A DNA stretch of 8,756 bases from Patescibacteria group bacterium (GCA_018901555.1 JAHIER010000067.1:1-8756); one strand, 5' to 3'; positions 1 to 4,943 are shown, counted from the stretch's first letter. The notes: a model not told the origin generated them from the sequence alone. Program-made: numbers and translations.

Positions 1-30
1 ATCTTTTTTGCAGACATTGCAGAGTTGCAT
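1..30 (-). CDS. Partial CxxC protein, N-terminus only
   Basis: An ATG at 30-28 opens a frame reading MQLCNVCKKD before the window ends. The CxxC pair at residues 4 and 7 resembles the first half of a zinc ribbon or zinc knuckle, but only ten codons are visible, so no family can be named. The ATG directly follows the TAA of the 19-codon mini-ORF in the same frame, with no Shine-Dalgarno site of its own. Translation would therefore need reinitiation after the mini-ORF, or the two are one gene split by a stop. Confidence is limited by the truncation. Confidence 0.4.
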   Translation of the reverse strand, partial: MQLCNVCKKD

Positions 31-90
31 TTAAAAGAAATTCCAAGGAATTAGAATATGTTGAGGGGCGTGCTTCCATGTATTTTCCAT
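31..90 (-). CDS. 19-codon mini-ORF with strong RBS
   Basis: A short frame starts at the ATG at 90-88, six nucleotides after AAGGAG (102-97), and ends in TAA at 33-31. The product would be 19 residues, rich in Trp, His and Phe, with no recognisable motif. The ribosome binding site is among the best in the window, which argues for real translation. It may be a leader peptide, a small protein, or the true N-terminus of the next gene if the TAA is a sequencing error or pseudogene mutation, because the following CxxC frame begins at the very next codon in the same frame. Confidence 0.4.
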   Translation of the reverse strand: MENTWKHAPQHILIPWNFF

Positions 91-96
91 TTTTAT

Positions 97-102
97 CTCC
101 TT
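97..102 (-). promoter_or_regulatory. Shine-Dalgarno site of the mini-ORF
   Basis: AAGGAG on the minus strand, six nucleotides before the ATG at 90. It lies directly after the T-run of the hairpin at 105-131, leaving no room for a separate promoter between the hairpin and the mini-ORF. Confidence 0.5.
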
Positions 103-104
103 GT

Positions 105-131
105 AAAAAAATGGGGCTGCTCAGCAGCCCT
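105..131 (-). terminator. Terminator- or attenuator-like hairpin
   Basis: On the minus strand, GGGCTGC and GCAGCCC form a perfect 7-bp stem around a TGA loop (130-114), followed by CCAT-type bases and a run of seven T (111-105). This is the form of an intrinsic terminator for the 57-codon gene ending at 159. A ribosome binding site and mini-ORF start immediately after it, so it may act as a partial terminator or attenuator rather than an absolute end. Confidence 0.6.
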
Positions 132-158
132 GTCTGTAAATTAATATCGGCGAAGACC

Positions 159-332
159 TCAACCCATGAGCGGATCCATTCGAAGATCGCATCCGCCACA
201 GCGCCCCGGCCTTATATCAGTCGGCGGTCTCGGTGCTGATGGTTTTGTGAGATCAATATTTTTCAGCATATCTTCAAGTGTTTTTGGTCCCCTTCCCTTT
301 TTCATTCGTTTCTTTTTTCTTTTTTTAGCCAC
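159..332 (-). CDS. 57-residue basic CxxC protein, unknown function
   Basis: The frame starts with GTG at 332-330 and ends in TGA at 161-159. The start is fixed by AGGAGG (347-342) with a 9-nt spacer. The first 15 residues are almost all Lys and Arg, followed by a short possible helix (about residues 17-28), a Pro-rich stretch (31-42) and a CGGC motif at residues 45-48 near the C-terminus. The basic end suggests nucleic acid contact and the CxxC suggests a metal or thiol site; both are inference, and I do not recognise a family. The 3' half is clearly GC-richer than the rest of the window, a possible sign of transfer. A frame on the opposite strand exists (166-429), but it has no ribosome binding site, so I prefer this reading. 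It is transcribed away from the toxin-antitoxin pair. Confidence 0.6.
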   Translation of the reverse strand: MAKKRKKKRMKKGRGPKTLEDMLKNIDLTKPSAPRPPTDIRPGRCGGCDLRMDPLMG

Positions 333-341
333 AACGATTCA

Positions 342-347
342 CCTCCT
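342..347 (-). promoter_or_regulatory. Strong Shine-Dalgarno site deciding the GTG start
   Basis: AGGAGG within a longer match (AAAAGGAGGTGA) on the minus strand, nine nucleotides before GTG at 332. It is the strongest Shine-Dalgarno site seen in the window and the main evidence for the 57-codon gene. Confidence 0.7.
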
Positions 348-361
348 TTTTATCTGGCTTT

Positions 362-390
362 ATAATTGCAAATTTAAAATATTTAGTCAA
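362..390 (-). promoter_or_regulatory. Promoter for the 57-codon gene
   Basis: On the minus strand, TTGACT (390-385) is followed after 17 bp by AATTAT (367-362); TATAAA overlaps at 364-359 with a 20-bp spacer. It lies 30 bp upstream of the GTG start. The -35 is five of six to consensus, while the -10 is only four of six in the best-spaced register. Confidence 0.4.
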
Positions 391-431
391 GTTGTAATAT
401 GTCCCTCAGTGAAGCAAAACAACGATTGACT
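385..431. repeat. Inverted repeat spanning both divergent -35 elements
   Basis: The left arm AGTCAAGTTGT (385-395) matches the reverse complement of the right arm ACAACGATTGACT (419-431), apart from a 2-nt gap. The arms are separated by 23 nt. Each arm contains the TTGACT proposed as a -35, one for each direction. A shared operator bound by the antitoxin or another dimeric repressor would explain this; that is inference. Confidence 0.45.
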
Positions 432-453
432 TGAATGTTGATTATGATACCAT
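426..453 (+). promoter_or_regulatory. Candidate promoter of the toxin-antitoxin pair
   Basis: TTGACT (426-431) is followed after 16 bp by TACCAT (448-453), six nucleotides before the antitoxin ATG at 460. The better -10-like hexamer TATGAT (443-448) lies too close to this -35. No Shine-Dalgarno site precedes the ATG, so a leaderless mRNA is likely with either -10. The -10 choice is uncertain. Confidence 0.35.
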
Positions 454-459
454 ATTTAT

Positions 460-669
460 ATGGCTACAATTACTATTCCTAAAAATTTAATAAAAAATGA
501 CGATCTAGTGGTTATTCCCCGCAAAGAATATGAGGAATTTTTGGAAATTAAAAAAGAAGAAAGAGGACGAGTAACCGAGAAGGATGTTTTACGATGGTCC
601 AGAGAGGCCCAAAAACTAAAGAAGGCGGATAAATTGCCGACCCTTCGTTCACTTAAGGAATTTCGGTAA
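460..669 (+). CDS. Type II antitoxin (RelB/Phd-like)
   Basis: This 69-residue protein is the probable antitoxin of the RelE-like toxin two nucleotides downstream. The N-terminus (residues 1-30) has the beta-strand then 'VVIPRKEYEEFLEIKK' pattern seen in many small Phd/RelB-type antitoxins, where it forms the DNA-binding dimer. The charged C-terminal part (about 31-69) would wrap and neutralise the toxin. The 2-nt gap to the toxin fits translational coupling and dosage control, and such antitoxins usually repress their own promoter; the inverted repeat upstream is a candidate site. The ATG at 460 has no Shine-Dalgarno site. The family call rests on size, pattern and partner; the exact subfamily is not clear. 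Confidence 0.75.
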   Translation: MATITIPKNLIKNDDLVVIPRKEYEEFLEIKKEERGRVTEKDVLRWSREAQKLKKADKLPTLRSLKEFR

Positions 670-671
670 TT

Positions 672-926
672 ATGAAAATATTTTATCACCCGAGATTTAA
701 GAGAGCTTATAAAAAATTATCTTTTGAAACAAAAATAAAAGCAGAAGAAAAAGAGACTTTATTCAGGAAAGACCCATTTGATTCGAGCCTTGATACGCAC
801 AAACTTCATGGTAAATTAAAAAATCAATGGAGTTTCTCAATTGATAAAAAATATAGGATTTTGTTTGAATTTGATAAAGTTGACGTTGTTTTTCTTGATA
901 TCGGTGACCATGGTTTATATAAATAA
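672..926 (+). CDS. RelE-superfamily toxin, probable mRNA interferase
   Basis: This 84-residue protein matches the RelE/ParE toxin fold: an N-terminal strand with 'YHPRFKRAYKKL' (5-16), two helices, then 'HKLHGKLKNQWSFSI' (43-57), 'KYRILFEF' (60-67) and a closing 'VVFLDIGDHGLYK' (72-84). Tyr61-Arg62 and His80/Tyr83 occupy places where RelE/YafQ-type toxins carry catalytic residues for ribosome-dependent mRNA cleavage. A ParE-like gyrase role cannot be excluded, but the WSFSI/YRILFEF and terminal GDH pattern favours the RelE/YafQ side. A weak AAGGA (655-659) lies 12 nt before the ATG, so translation may depend mainly on coupling to the antitoxin. Its last codons overlap the promoter proposed for tig. 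Confidence 0.8.
   Translation: MKIFYHPRFKRAYKKLSFETKIKAEEKETLFRKDPFDSSLDTHKLHGKLKNQWSFSIDKKYRILFEFDKVDVVFLDIGDHGLYK
895..923 (+). promoter_or_regulatory. Promoter of tig-clpP, inside the toxin 3' end
   Basis: TTGATA (895-900), a 17-bp spacer and TATAAA (918-923), each five of six to consensus. The predicted start near 930 puts the tig ATG (932) at the very 5' end of the mRNA. There is no Shine-Dalgarno site, so a leaderless transcript is expected. The promoter lies within the toxin coding sequence and separates tig-clpP expression from the toxin-antitoxin operon. Confidence 0.6.
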
Positions 927-931
927 TTAAT

Positions 932-1948
932 ATGGAAATAGAAATTAACAAACTTCCTGACTCGGAAATTGAGATTGCCGGCGAAATTAGCGCCGGCGAT
1001 TTTGAAAGTTATCGGGAGCAGGCTGTTAAAGAATTTTCTCAAAACATTCATCTCGATGGTTTTAGGCCCGGCAAGGTTCCGGAAAAAATTTTGATTGAAA
1101 AAGTTGGCGAACAAGCCATTATGGAAAGAATGGCTGAAATGGCGATTCAAAAAGAATACATTAAAATTATTAAAGAAAAAGATATTCAAGTTATTGGTCG
1201 GCCTGAAGTTTTAATTACTAAAATGGCCAAAAATAATCCTTTGGGCTTTAAAATAAAAACCGCTGTCATGCCAAAGATAGAATTAGCTGATTATAAAATC
1301 ATTGCCAGTGAAATTATGAAAGAAAAGGAAGAAATTTCAGTTGATGAAAAAGAAGTTGATCAGACCTTGGAATATTTAAGAAAATCGCGAGCCCAAAATA
1401 ATGAAAAAAATGAAGAAATTTTACCGGAACTAAACAATGATTTTGCTAAAACCTTAGGCAAGTTTGAAACCCTAGATGATTTAAAAAAAGTTCTTCACCA
1501 AAATCTTGAAGAAGAAAAAAAGAGTAAAAATAGAGAACAAAAAAGAATCAAAACTTTGGAAAAAATAATTGAACAATCAAAAATTGAGGTTCCCAAAATT
1601 ATTATAGAATCAGAAAAAGAAAAACTTTTAGAAGAAGTGAAAGTTAATGTAAAACAGACAGGATTGACTTGGGAAAATTATCTTAATCAGTCAAAAAAGA
1701 ACGAAGAAGAATTAAAAAACAGTTATGAAGAAGCAGCCACAAAAAGAGCTAAATTTGGCCTAGCGCTTAATGAAATTGCTGAAAAAGAAAAAATAGAAAT
1801 TACAGAAGAAGAAGCAAAAAAAGAGGCAGAAAAAATGGCTGAATATTATAAAAATTTCGGGCAAAATATTGACCTTGAAAGAGTAAAAGCCTATACTTAT
1901 GGTATATTACGCAACGAAAAAGTATTTAGACTCTTAGAATCATGTTAA
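932..1948 (+). CDS. tig: Trigger factor lacking the PPIase domain
   Basis: Ribosome-associated chaperone that binds nascent chains near the exit tunnel. The N-terminal domain carries the ribosome-docking signature GFRPGKVP at residues 43-50, in the same place as in E. coli. Residues 113-154 match the usual linker ('VDEKEVDQTLEYLRKSRAQ'). The chain then passes at about residues 155-165 straight into the C-terminal arm helices ('LPELNNDFAKTLG', 164-176, to the end). The roughly 90-residue FKBP-like prolyl isomerase domain normally found here is absent, which explains the 338-residue length against about 430. Chaperone function should remain without isomerase activity. The C-terminus is very rich in Glu and Lys. 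The stop codon overlaps the clpP start by 7 nt, the classic tig-clpP arrangement; clpX is not adjacent. Confidence 0.93.
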   Translation: MEIEINKLPDSEIEIAGEISAGDFESYREQAVKEFSQNIHLDGFRPGKVPEKILIEKVGEQAIMERMAEMAIQKEYIKIIKEKDIQVIGRPEVLITKMAKNNPLGFKIKTAVMPKIELADYKIIASEIMKEKEEISVDEKEVDQTLEYLRKSRAQNNEKNEEILPELNNDFAKTLGKFETLDDLKKVLHQNLEEEKKSKNREQKRIKTLEKIIEQSKIEVPKIIIESEKEKLLEEVKVNVKQTGLTWENYLNQSKKNEEELKNSYEEAATKRAKFGLALNEIAEKEKIEITEEEAKKEAEKMAEYYKNFGQNIDLERVKAYTYGILRNEKVFRLLESC

Positions 1949-2529
1949 TACCAACTGTAATAGAAAAAAGCCAATATGGCGAACGAGCTTATGATATTTA
2001 CTCCCGTCTTTTAAAGGAGAGGATTGTTTTTTTGGCCGGTCCGATTAATGATGCTGTGGCCAATACTGTTATTGCCCAGCTTTTATTTTTAGAATCGCAA
2101 GATCCTAAAAAGGATATAAGTTTGTATATAAATTCTCCAGGCGGGTCAGTGACAGCTACATTAGCTATTTATGACACAATGAATCATATTAAGGCGGATG
2201 TTTCCACTATTTGCGTAGGCCTGGCTGCTTCAGGCGGAGCCATACTTTTAACTGCCGGACAAAAAGGCAAAAGATTTACATTGCCCAATTCGGAAATAAT
2301 GATACATCAAGTTATGGGAGGCGCTGAGGGCCAGGCTGTTGATATTGATATTCAAGCCAGGCATATTATTAAAATAAAAGATAAATTAAATGAAATTTTA
2401 GCCAAACATACAGGGCAACAATTGAAAAAAATTTCTAAAGACACAGACCGAGATTTTTTTATGAATTCCGAAGAAGCCAAAAAATACGGCATCATAGATA
2501 ATATTCTTAAAACTAAAAACGGAAAGTAG
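1942..2529 (+). CDS. clpP: ATP-dependent Clp protease proteolytic subunit
   Basis: Serine peptidase that assembles into a 14-mer barrel and degrades proteins fed to it by a Clp ATPase. The catalytic triad is visible: Ser97 in 'GLAASGGA', His122 in 'IMIHQ' and Asp171 in 'DTDRDFFM'. 'YINSPGGSVTA' (63-73) and the handle-helix region (about 125-160) are typical, and the 195-residue length is normal. Gly replaces the usual Met after the catalytic serine, a mild variation. The ATG overlaps the end of tig by 7 nt and has no Shine-Dalgarno site, so translation is probably coupled to trigger factor. It converges with gpmI with only 9 bp between the stop codons and no recognisable terminator. Confidence 0.96.
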   Translation: MLIPTVIEKSQYGERAYDIYSRLLKERIVFLAGPINDAVANTVIAQLLFLESQDPKKDISLYINSPGGSVTATLAIYDTMNHIKADVSTICVGLAASGGAILLTAGQKGKRFTLPNSEIMIHQVMGGAEGQAVDIDIQARHIIKIKDKLNEILAKHTGQQLKKISKDTDRDFFMNSEEAKKYGIIDNILKTKNGK

Positions 2530-2538
2530 TTTTTGGTT

Positions 2539-4122
2539 TTAAGTTTTTATAATCCTCTTTAGTAAACTTAATCCGTTCATGGAATCGGGAGTTTTTAAAT
2601 TTAGAAGTTCTAAAATTGTTGGAGCGATGTCAGCCAAAGTTCCTTTGACATCCTTATAATCTTTATTTATTTCTTCTTCTGTTTTTGGATTCTCTTTTTT
2701 AAAATCATTGCCGATTAAATAAAGTGGTACAGGATTAATAGAATGATTGGTTTTTTTCTGCCCGGTAATTTTATAAAGTTTTTCTTCAGCATTGCCGTGG
2801 TCAGATGTAATTACTAATACAGCGTTTGATTTAATAATTTTTTGAAATATTTTTCCTACACAAGAGTCAAGAACTTCTAAGGCTTTAGCCGTAGCGTGAA
2901 AATCTCCAGTATGTCCAACCATATCAGCATTGGCAAAATTAGCAGCAATAAAATTATATTTATCAAGCGCAGAAATAATTATTTCTGTTATTTTTTCCGC
3001 TGACATTTCTGGAGTTTGACTATAAGAAACAGCGCGTGAAGATGGCACCACCATCCTTTCCTCGTTTTCAAAAACACTTTCTCTGCCTCCGTTAAAAAAA
3101 TAAGTGATATGAGCATATTTTTCTGTTTCTGCAATATGAAGTTGGGTTAGGCCATTTTCTGAAATAATTCTAGCCAACGGATATTCAATGTTGGCTGATT
3201 TAAAAGCAACTAAGGCTGGAATATTTTTATAATATTCAGTCATGCTCACAAAAATTATATTCTCTAGTTTTTTTCTGGGAAATTCTTCAAATTTTTCTTC
3301 TAAAAAAGCTTTTGTTAATTGACGCTCACTGTCTTCGCGAAAATTATAAAAGATAATAGCATCGCCATCTTTAATTCTGCTTTCTTCTGCGCAATTATTT
3401 AAAATGGCCGGTTCAATATTGTCATCAAAAAAATCTTTTTTATATTGATTTTCTATGTAAGATGAGGCGCTTTCAAATTTTTGCCCTTCGCCTTTTACAA
3501 AAAGATTATAAGCTTTAGCTGTTCGGTCCCAATGGTTGTCTCTGTCCATGGCAAAACTTCTTCCAATAATCGAAGCAATTTTTATGTCAGAGTATTTAGA
3601 AGCGAGTAATTCTTCTAGTTTTTTAAAATAATCAGCCCCTTCTTTATGAAAAGCGTCTTTTCCATCAGAAAATAGATGCAAAAATGTTTTTTTAACACCA
3701 TTATTTTTTGCCAGACCAAAAAGGGCGTAAAGATGTTCTTCATAAGAATGAACAGTGCCAGAAGAAAAAAGTCCTAAAAAGTGCAAATTGCCATTATTCT
3801 TTTTTATATGTTCAATAGCCCTTAAAAATGCTTCATTTTTTAAAAAAGACCCGTCATTAATGGCGTTGGAGATTCGAGGCAAATAATTGTAAATAATCTT
3901 TCCTGCGCCAATGGTTAAGTGGCCGACTTCACTATTTCCTTCCTTGCCCCAAGGCAGACCCACGGCAATCCCAGAAGCTTGCAGTGCAGTTAGTGGATAA
4001 TCTTTTTCTATTTCAGAAAAAGTAGGATGTTCAGCTGCTTCCCAAGGAGATCCAATTTTGTCTGGCGAAATTCCAAATCCATCCAAAATTAAAAGCACTA
4101 CTGGTTTATATTTTTTGTTCAT
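2539..4122 (-). CDS. gpmI: 2,3-bisphosphoglycerate-independent phosphoglycerate mutase
   Basis: Cytosolic glycolytic enzyme converting 3-phosphoglycerate to 2-phosphoglycerate through a phosphoserine intermediate with two divalent metal ions. Metal and catalytic motifs are intact: Asp14 in 'LILDGFG', Ser64 in 'GNSEVGH', His125, 'GRSFAMDRD' (188-195), 'ADMVGHTG' (399-406; Asp400, His404) and 'TSDHGNAE' (439-446). The 527-residue length fits the family. Two substrate-site positions differ from the usual pattern: DGRD reads DGKD (153-156), and the RPDR/RADR motif reads REDS (262-265), putting Ser where an Arg is common. The start at 4122 gives the canonical N-terminus. No Shine-Dalgarno site precedes it, and a -10-like hexamer lies six nucleotides upstream. 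Confidence 0.95.
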   Translation of the reverse strand: MNKKYKPVVLLILDGFGISPDKIGSPWEAAEHPTFSEIEKDYPLTALQASGIAVGLPWGKEGNSEVGHLTIGAGKIIYNYLPRISNAINDGSFLKNEAFLRAIEHIKKNNGNLHFLGLFSSGTVHSYEEHLYALFGLAKNNGVKKTFLHLFSDGKDAFHKEGADYFKKLEELLASKYSDIKIASIIGRSFAMDRDNHWDRTAKAYNLFVKGEGQKFESASSYIENQYKKDFFDDNIEPAILNNCAEESRIKDGDAIIFYNFREDSERQLTKAFLEEKFEEFPRKKLENIIFVSMTEYYKNIPALVAFKSANIEYPLARIISENGLTQLHIAETEKYAHITYFFNGGRESVFENEERMVVPSSRAVSYSQTPEMSAEKITEIIISALDKYNFIAANFANADMVGHTGDFHATAKALEVLDSCVGKIFQKIIKSNAVLVITSDHGNAEEKLYKITGQKKTNHSINPVPLYLIGNDFKKENPKTEEEINKDYKDVKGTLADIAPTILELLNLKTPDSMNGLSLLKRIIKT

Positions 4123-4128
4123 AATTTT

Positions 4129-4157
4129 ACTTTATTACAACACATTATTAATGTCAA
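4129..4157 (-). promoter_or_regulatory. gpmI promoter with -35 in the palindrome arm
   Basis: On the minus strand, TTGACA (4157-4152), which is the outer six bases of palindrome copy 1, is followed after 17 bp by TAAAGT (4134-4129), four of six to consensus. The gpmI ATG (4122) is six nucleotides further, implying a leaderless transcript. The -35 is perfect; the -10 is weak. Confidence 0.45.
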
Positions 4158-4174
4158 ACACCGAGTGTTTGACA
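4152..4174. repeat. REP-like palindrome, copy 1
   Basis: Perfect 10-bp arms TGTCAAACAC and GTGTTTGACA around the loop CGA. It lies 14 bp past the transposase stop codon and is identical to copy 2; copy 3 is its exact reverse complement. It sits between the transposase gene and gpmI, and its outer TTGACA can serve as the gpmI -35. Hairpins of this kind are the known substrates of REP-associated tyrosine transposases. Confidence 0.9.
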
Positions 4175-4188
4175 AGGATTAAAATAAA

Positions 4189-4851
4189 TTAAATAAGGTG
4201 TTTTTCGTCAAGGCCCATTTTTGTTCCGCTTGTATCTACAAATCTTCTGTATTCTTTTGGATTAGAAAATTGTTTTATTAAGATGTTGGGAATCAAAAGA
4301 TCTCCCCAGCGATTTTTTTTCGCAATATCTTGAAAGCTTGACCATGGATATAAATGTTCCTTATTTTTCCATTCATTTATTTCTCGCGGATTGCGATGTA
4401 TGTAAGCAGAAAGATGGAGAAGTTGTTCATTGTTTTTAATATGAACGATTTGAAATGGTCCCTGGAAGAGATGTCCGGATTTGCCATATTTAACATTAAA
4501 ATATTTTGTATAAGCATTCAAAATTCTTTGCATATATTGAGAAATCCCGTCTCCTTTTAATTCGTGGATAATAAGATGGAAATGATTTGGCATTAGTGAA
4601 AAATTTATTAATTTCACTCGTCGTTTTTTCTTTATTTTTTCAATTTTTTTGTTCATATTGTCAAACACCGAGTGTTTGACATAAAAACTGACTGAGCGAC
4701 CTATCTGAGGGAAACTAGCCAATGATTGCAAAAACAAAATAAGGAACAAAAATCTAATGCGGTCTCTGTTATCAAGAAATATATCCTGTTTATTATTTCC
4801 CCTATTATAAATATGATAATATTCTCCCGGGGTTATTTTTATTTTCCTCAT
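4189..4851 (-). CDS. REP-associated Y1/HUH transposase
   Basis: A 220-residue Y1 transposase (IS200-like superfamily, RAYT type), which cuts and joins single-stranded DNA next to hairpins. Hallmarks in order: 'YYHIYNRGNNKQDIF' (11-25), the HUH metal motif in 'MPNHFHLII' (87-95; His90, His92), candidate nucleophiles Tyr114 and Tyr117 in 'NAYTKYFN', 'GHLFQGPF' (126-133) and 'AYIHRNP' (149-155). The length is normal and no frameshift is seen, so it may be active. Residues 57-65 (YVKHSVFDN) are encoded by the internal palindrome, in the variable stretch between the first strand-helix unit and the HUH motif. Outer palindromes lie 32 bp upstream and 14 bp downstream. The ATG at 4851 has no Shine-Dalgarno site. 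Confidence 0.9.
   Translation of the reverse strand: MRKIKITPGEYYHIYNRGNNKQDIFLDNRDRIRFLFLILFLQSLASFPQIGRSVSFYVKHSVFDNMNKKIEKIKKKRRVKLINFSLMPNHFHLIIHELKGDGISQYMQRILNAYTKYFNVKYGKSGHLFQGPFQIVHIKNNEQLLHLSAYIHRNPREINEWKNKEHLYPWSSFQDIAKKNRWGDLLIPNILIKQFSNPKEYRRFVDTSGTKMGLDEKHLI
4659..4681. repeat. REP-like palindrome, copy 2, inside the transposase gene
   Basis: Same 23-bp sequence and plus-strand orientation as copy 1, located within the transposase reading frame and read as part of residues 57-65 without breaking the frame. A 10-bp perfect stem with a 3-nt loop would also form in the mRNA. No usable -10 lies at the right distance from either of its TTGACA ends. Confidence 0.9.
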
Positions 4852-4859
4852 GTATTTTT

Positions 4860-4889
4860 ATTTTAACTTACTATGAGTTTTCCTGTCAA
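4860..4889 (-). promoter_or_regulatory. Transposase promoter with -35 in palindrome copy 3
   Basis: On the minus strand, TTGACA (4889-4884), the outer end of palindrome copy 3, is followed after 18 bp by TAAAAT (4865-4860), five of six to consensus. The transposase ATG (4851) is eight nucleotides further on. If used, this gives a near-leaderless mRNA, and binding of the transposase to the hairpin could block its own promoter. Confidence 0.5.
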
Positions 4890-4906
4890 ACACTCGGTGT
4901 TTGACA
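4884..4906. repeat. REP-like palindrome, copy 3 (inverted)
   Basis: Arms TGTCAAACAC and GTGTTTGACA around the loop TCG: the exact reverse complement of copies 1 and 2. It lies 32 bp upstream of the transposase ATG and 130 bp upstream of rny. A second, overlapping inverted repeat, CCTGTCAA (4882-4889) with TTGACAGG (4915-4922), uses its left arm and could form an alternative hairpin. Confidence 0.9.
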
Positions 4907-4914
4907 TTGATAAG

Positions 4915-4943
4915 TTGACAGGGCGAGATGATGTTGCTATCAT
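4915..4943 (+). promoter_or_regulatory. Candidate rny promoter
   Basis: TTGACA (4915-4920, perfect) is followed after 17 bp by TATCAT (4938-4943, five of six). The predicted start near 4950 gives a 5' leader of about 86 nt before rny. An overlapping alternative is TTGCTA (4934-4939) with TATTAT (4958-4963) at 18 bp. The -35 belongs to the secondary inverted repeat that overlaps palindrome copy 3. Confidence 0.6.

Larger units (their letters stand above)
4152..4906 (-). mobile_element. Palindrome-bounded Y1 transposase element
   Basis: The unit from palindrome copy 1 to copy 3 (755 bp) holds only the transposase gene and one internal copy. The two outer copies are in inverted orientation to each other, so the element is bounded by perfect matches of 23-24 bp. 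No flanking target duplication is visible, as expected for HUH single-strand transposition. Whether this block moves as a unit or is a domesticated RAYT gene with its REP sequences cannot be told from one copy. Confidence 0.6.

Noticed and set aside
166..429. Plus-strand 87-codon open frame
   Set aside because: It is antisense to the 57-codon minus-strand gene, which has a near-perfect ribosome binding site. The plus frame has none and its translation is Ser/Phe-rich without any domain pattern.
824..1189. Minus-strand 121-codon frame opposite the toxin and tig
   Set aside because: Its Phe/Asn-rich translation is the usual antisense shadow of Lys/Glu-rich coding sequence, and it overlaps two well-supported plus-strand genes.
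4152..4906. CRISPR-like array from the three repeated 23-mers
   Set aside because: Spacing is irregular (484 and 202 bp), one copy is inverted, and a transposase gene occupies the spacers. REP/RAYT organisation explains the repeats.
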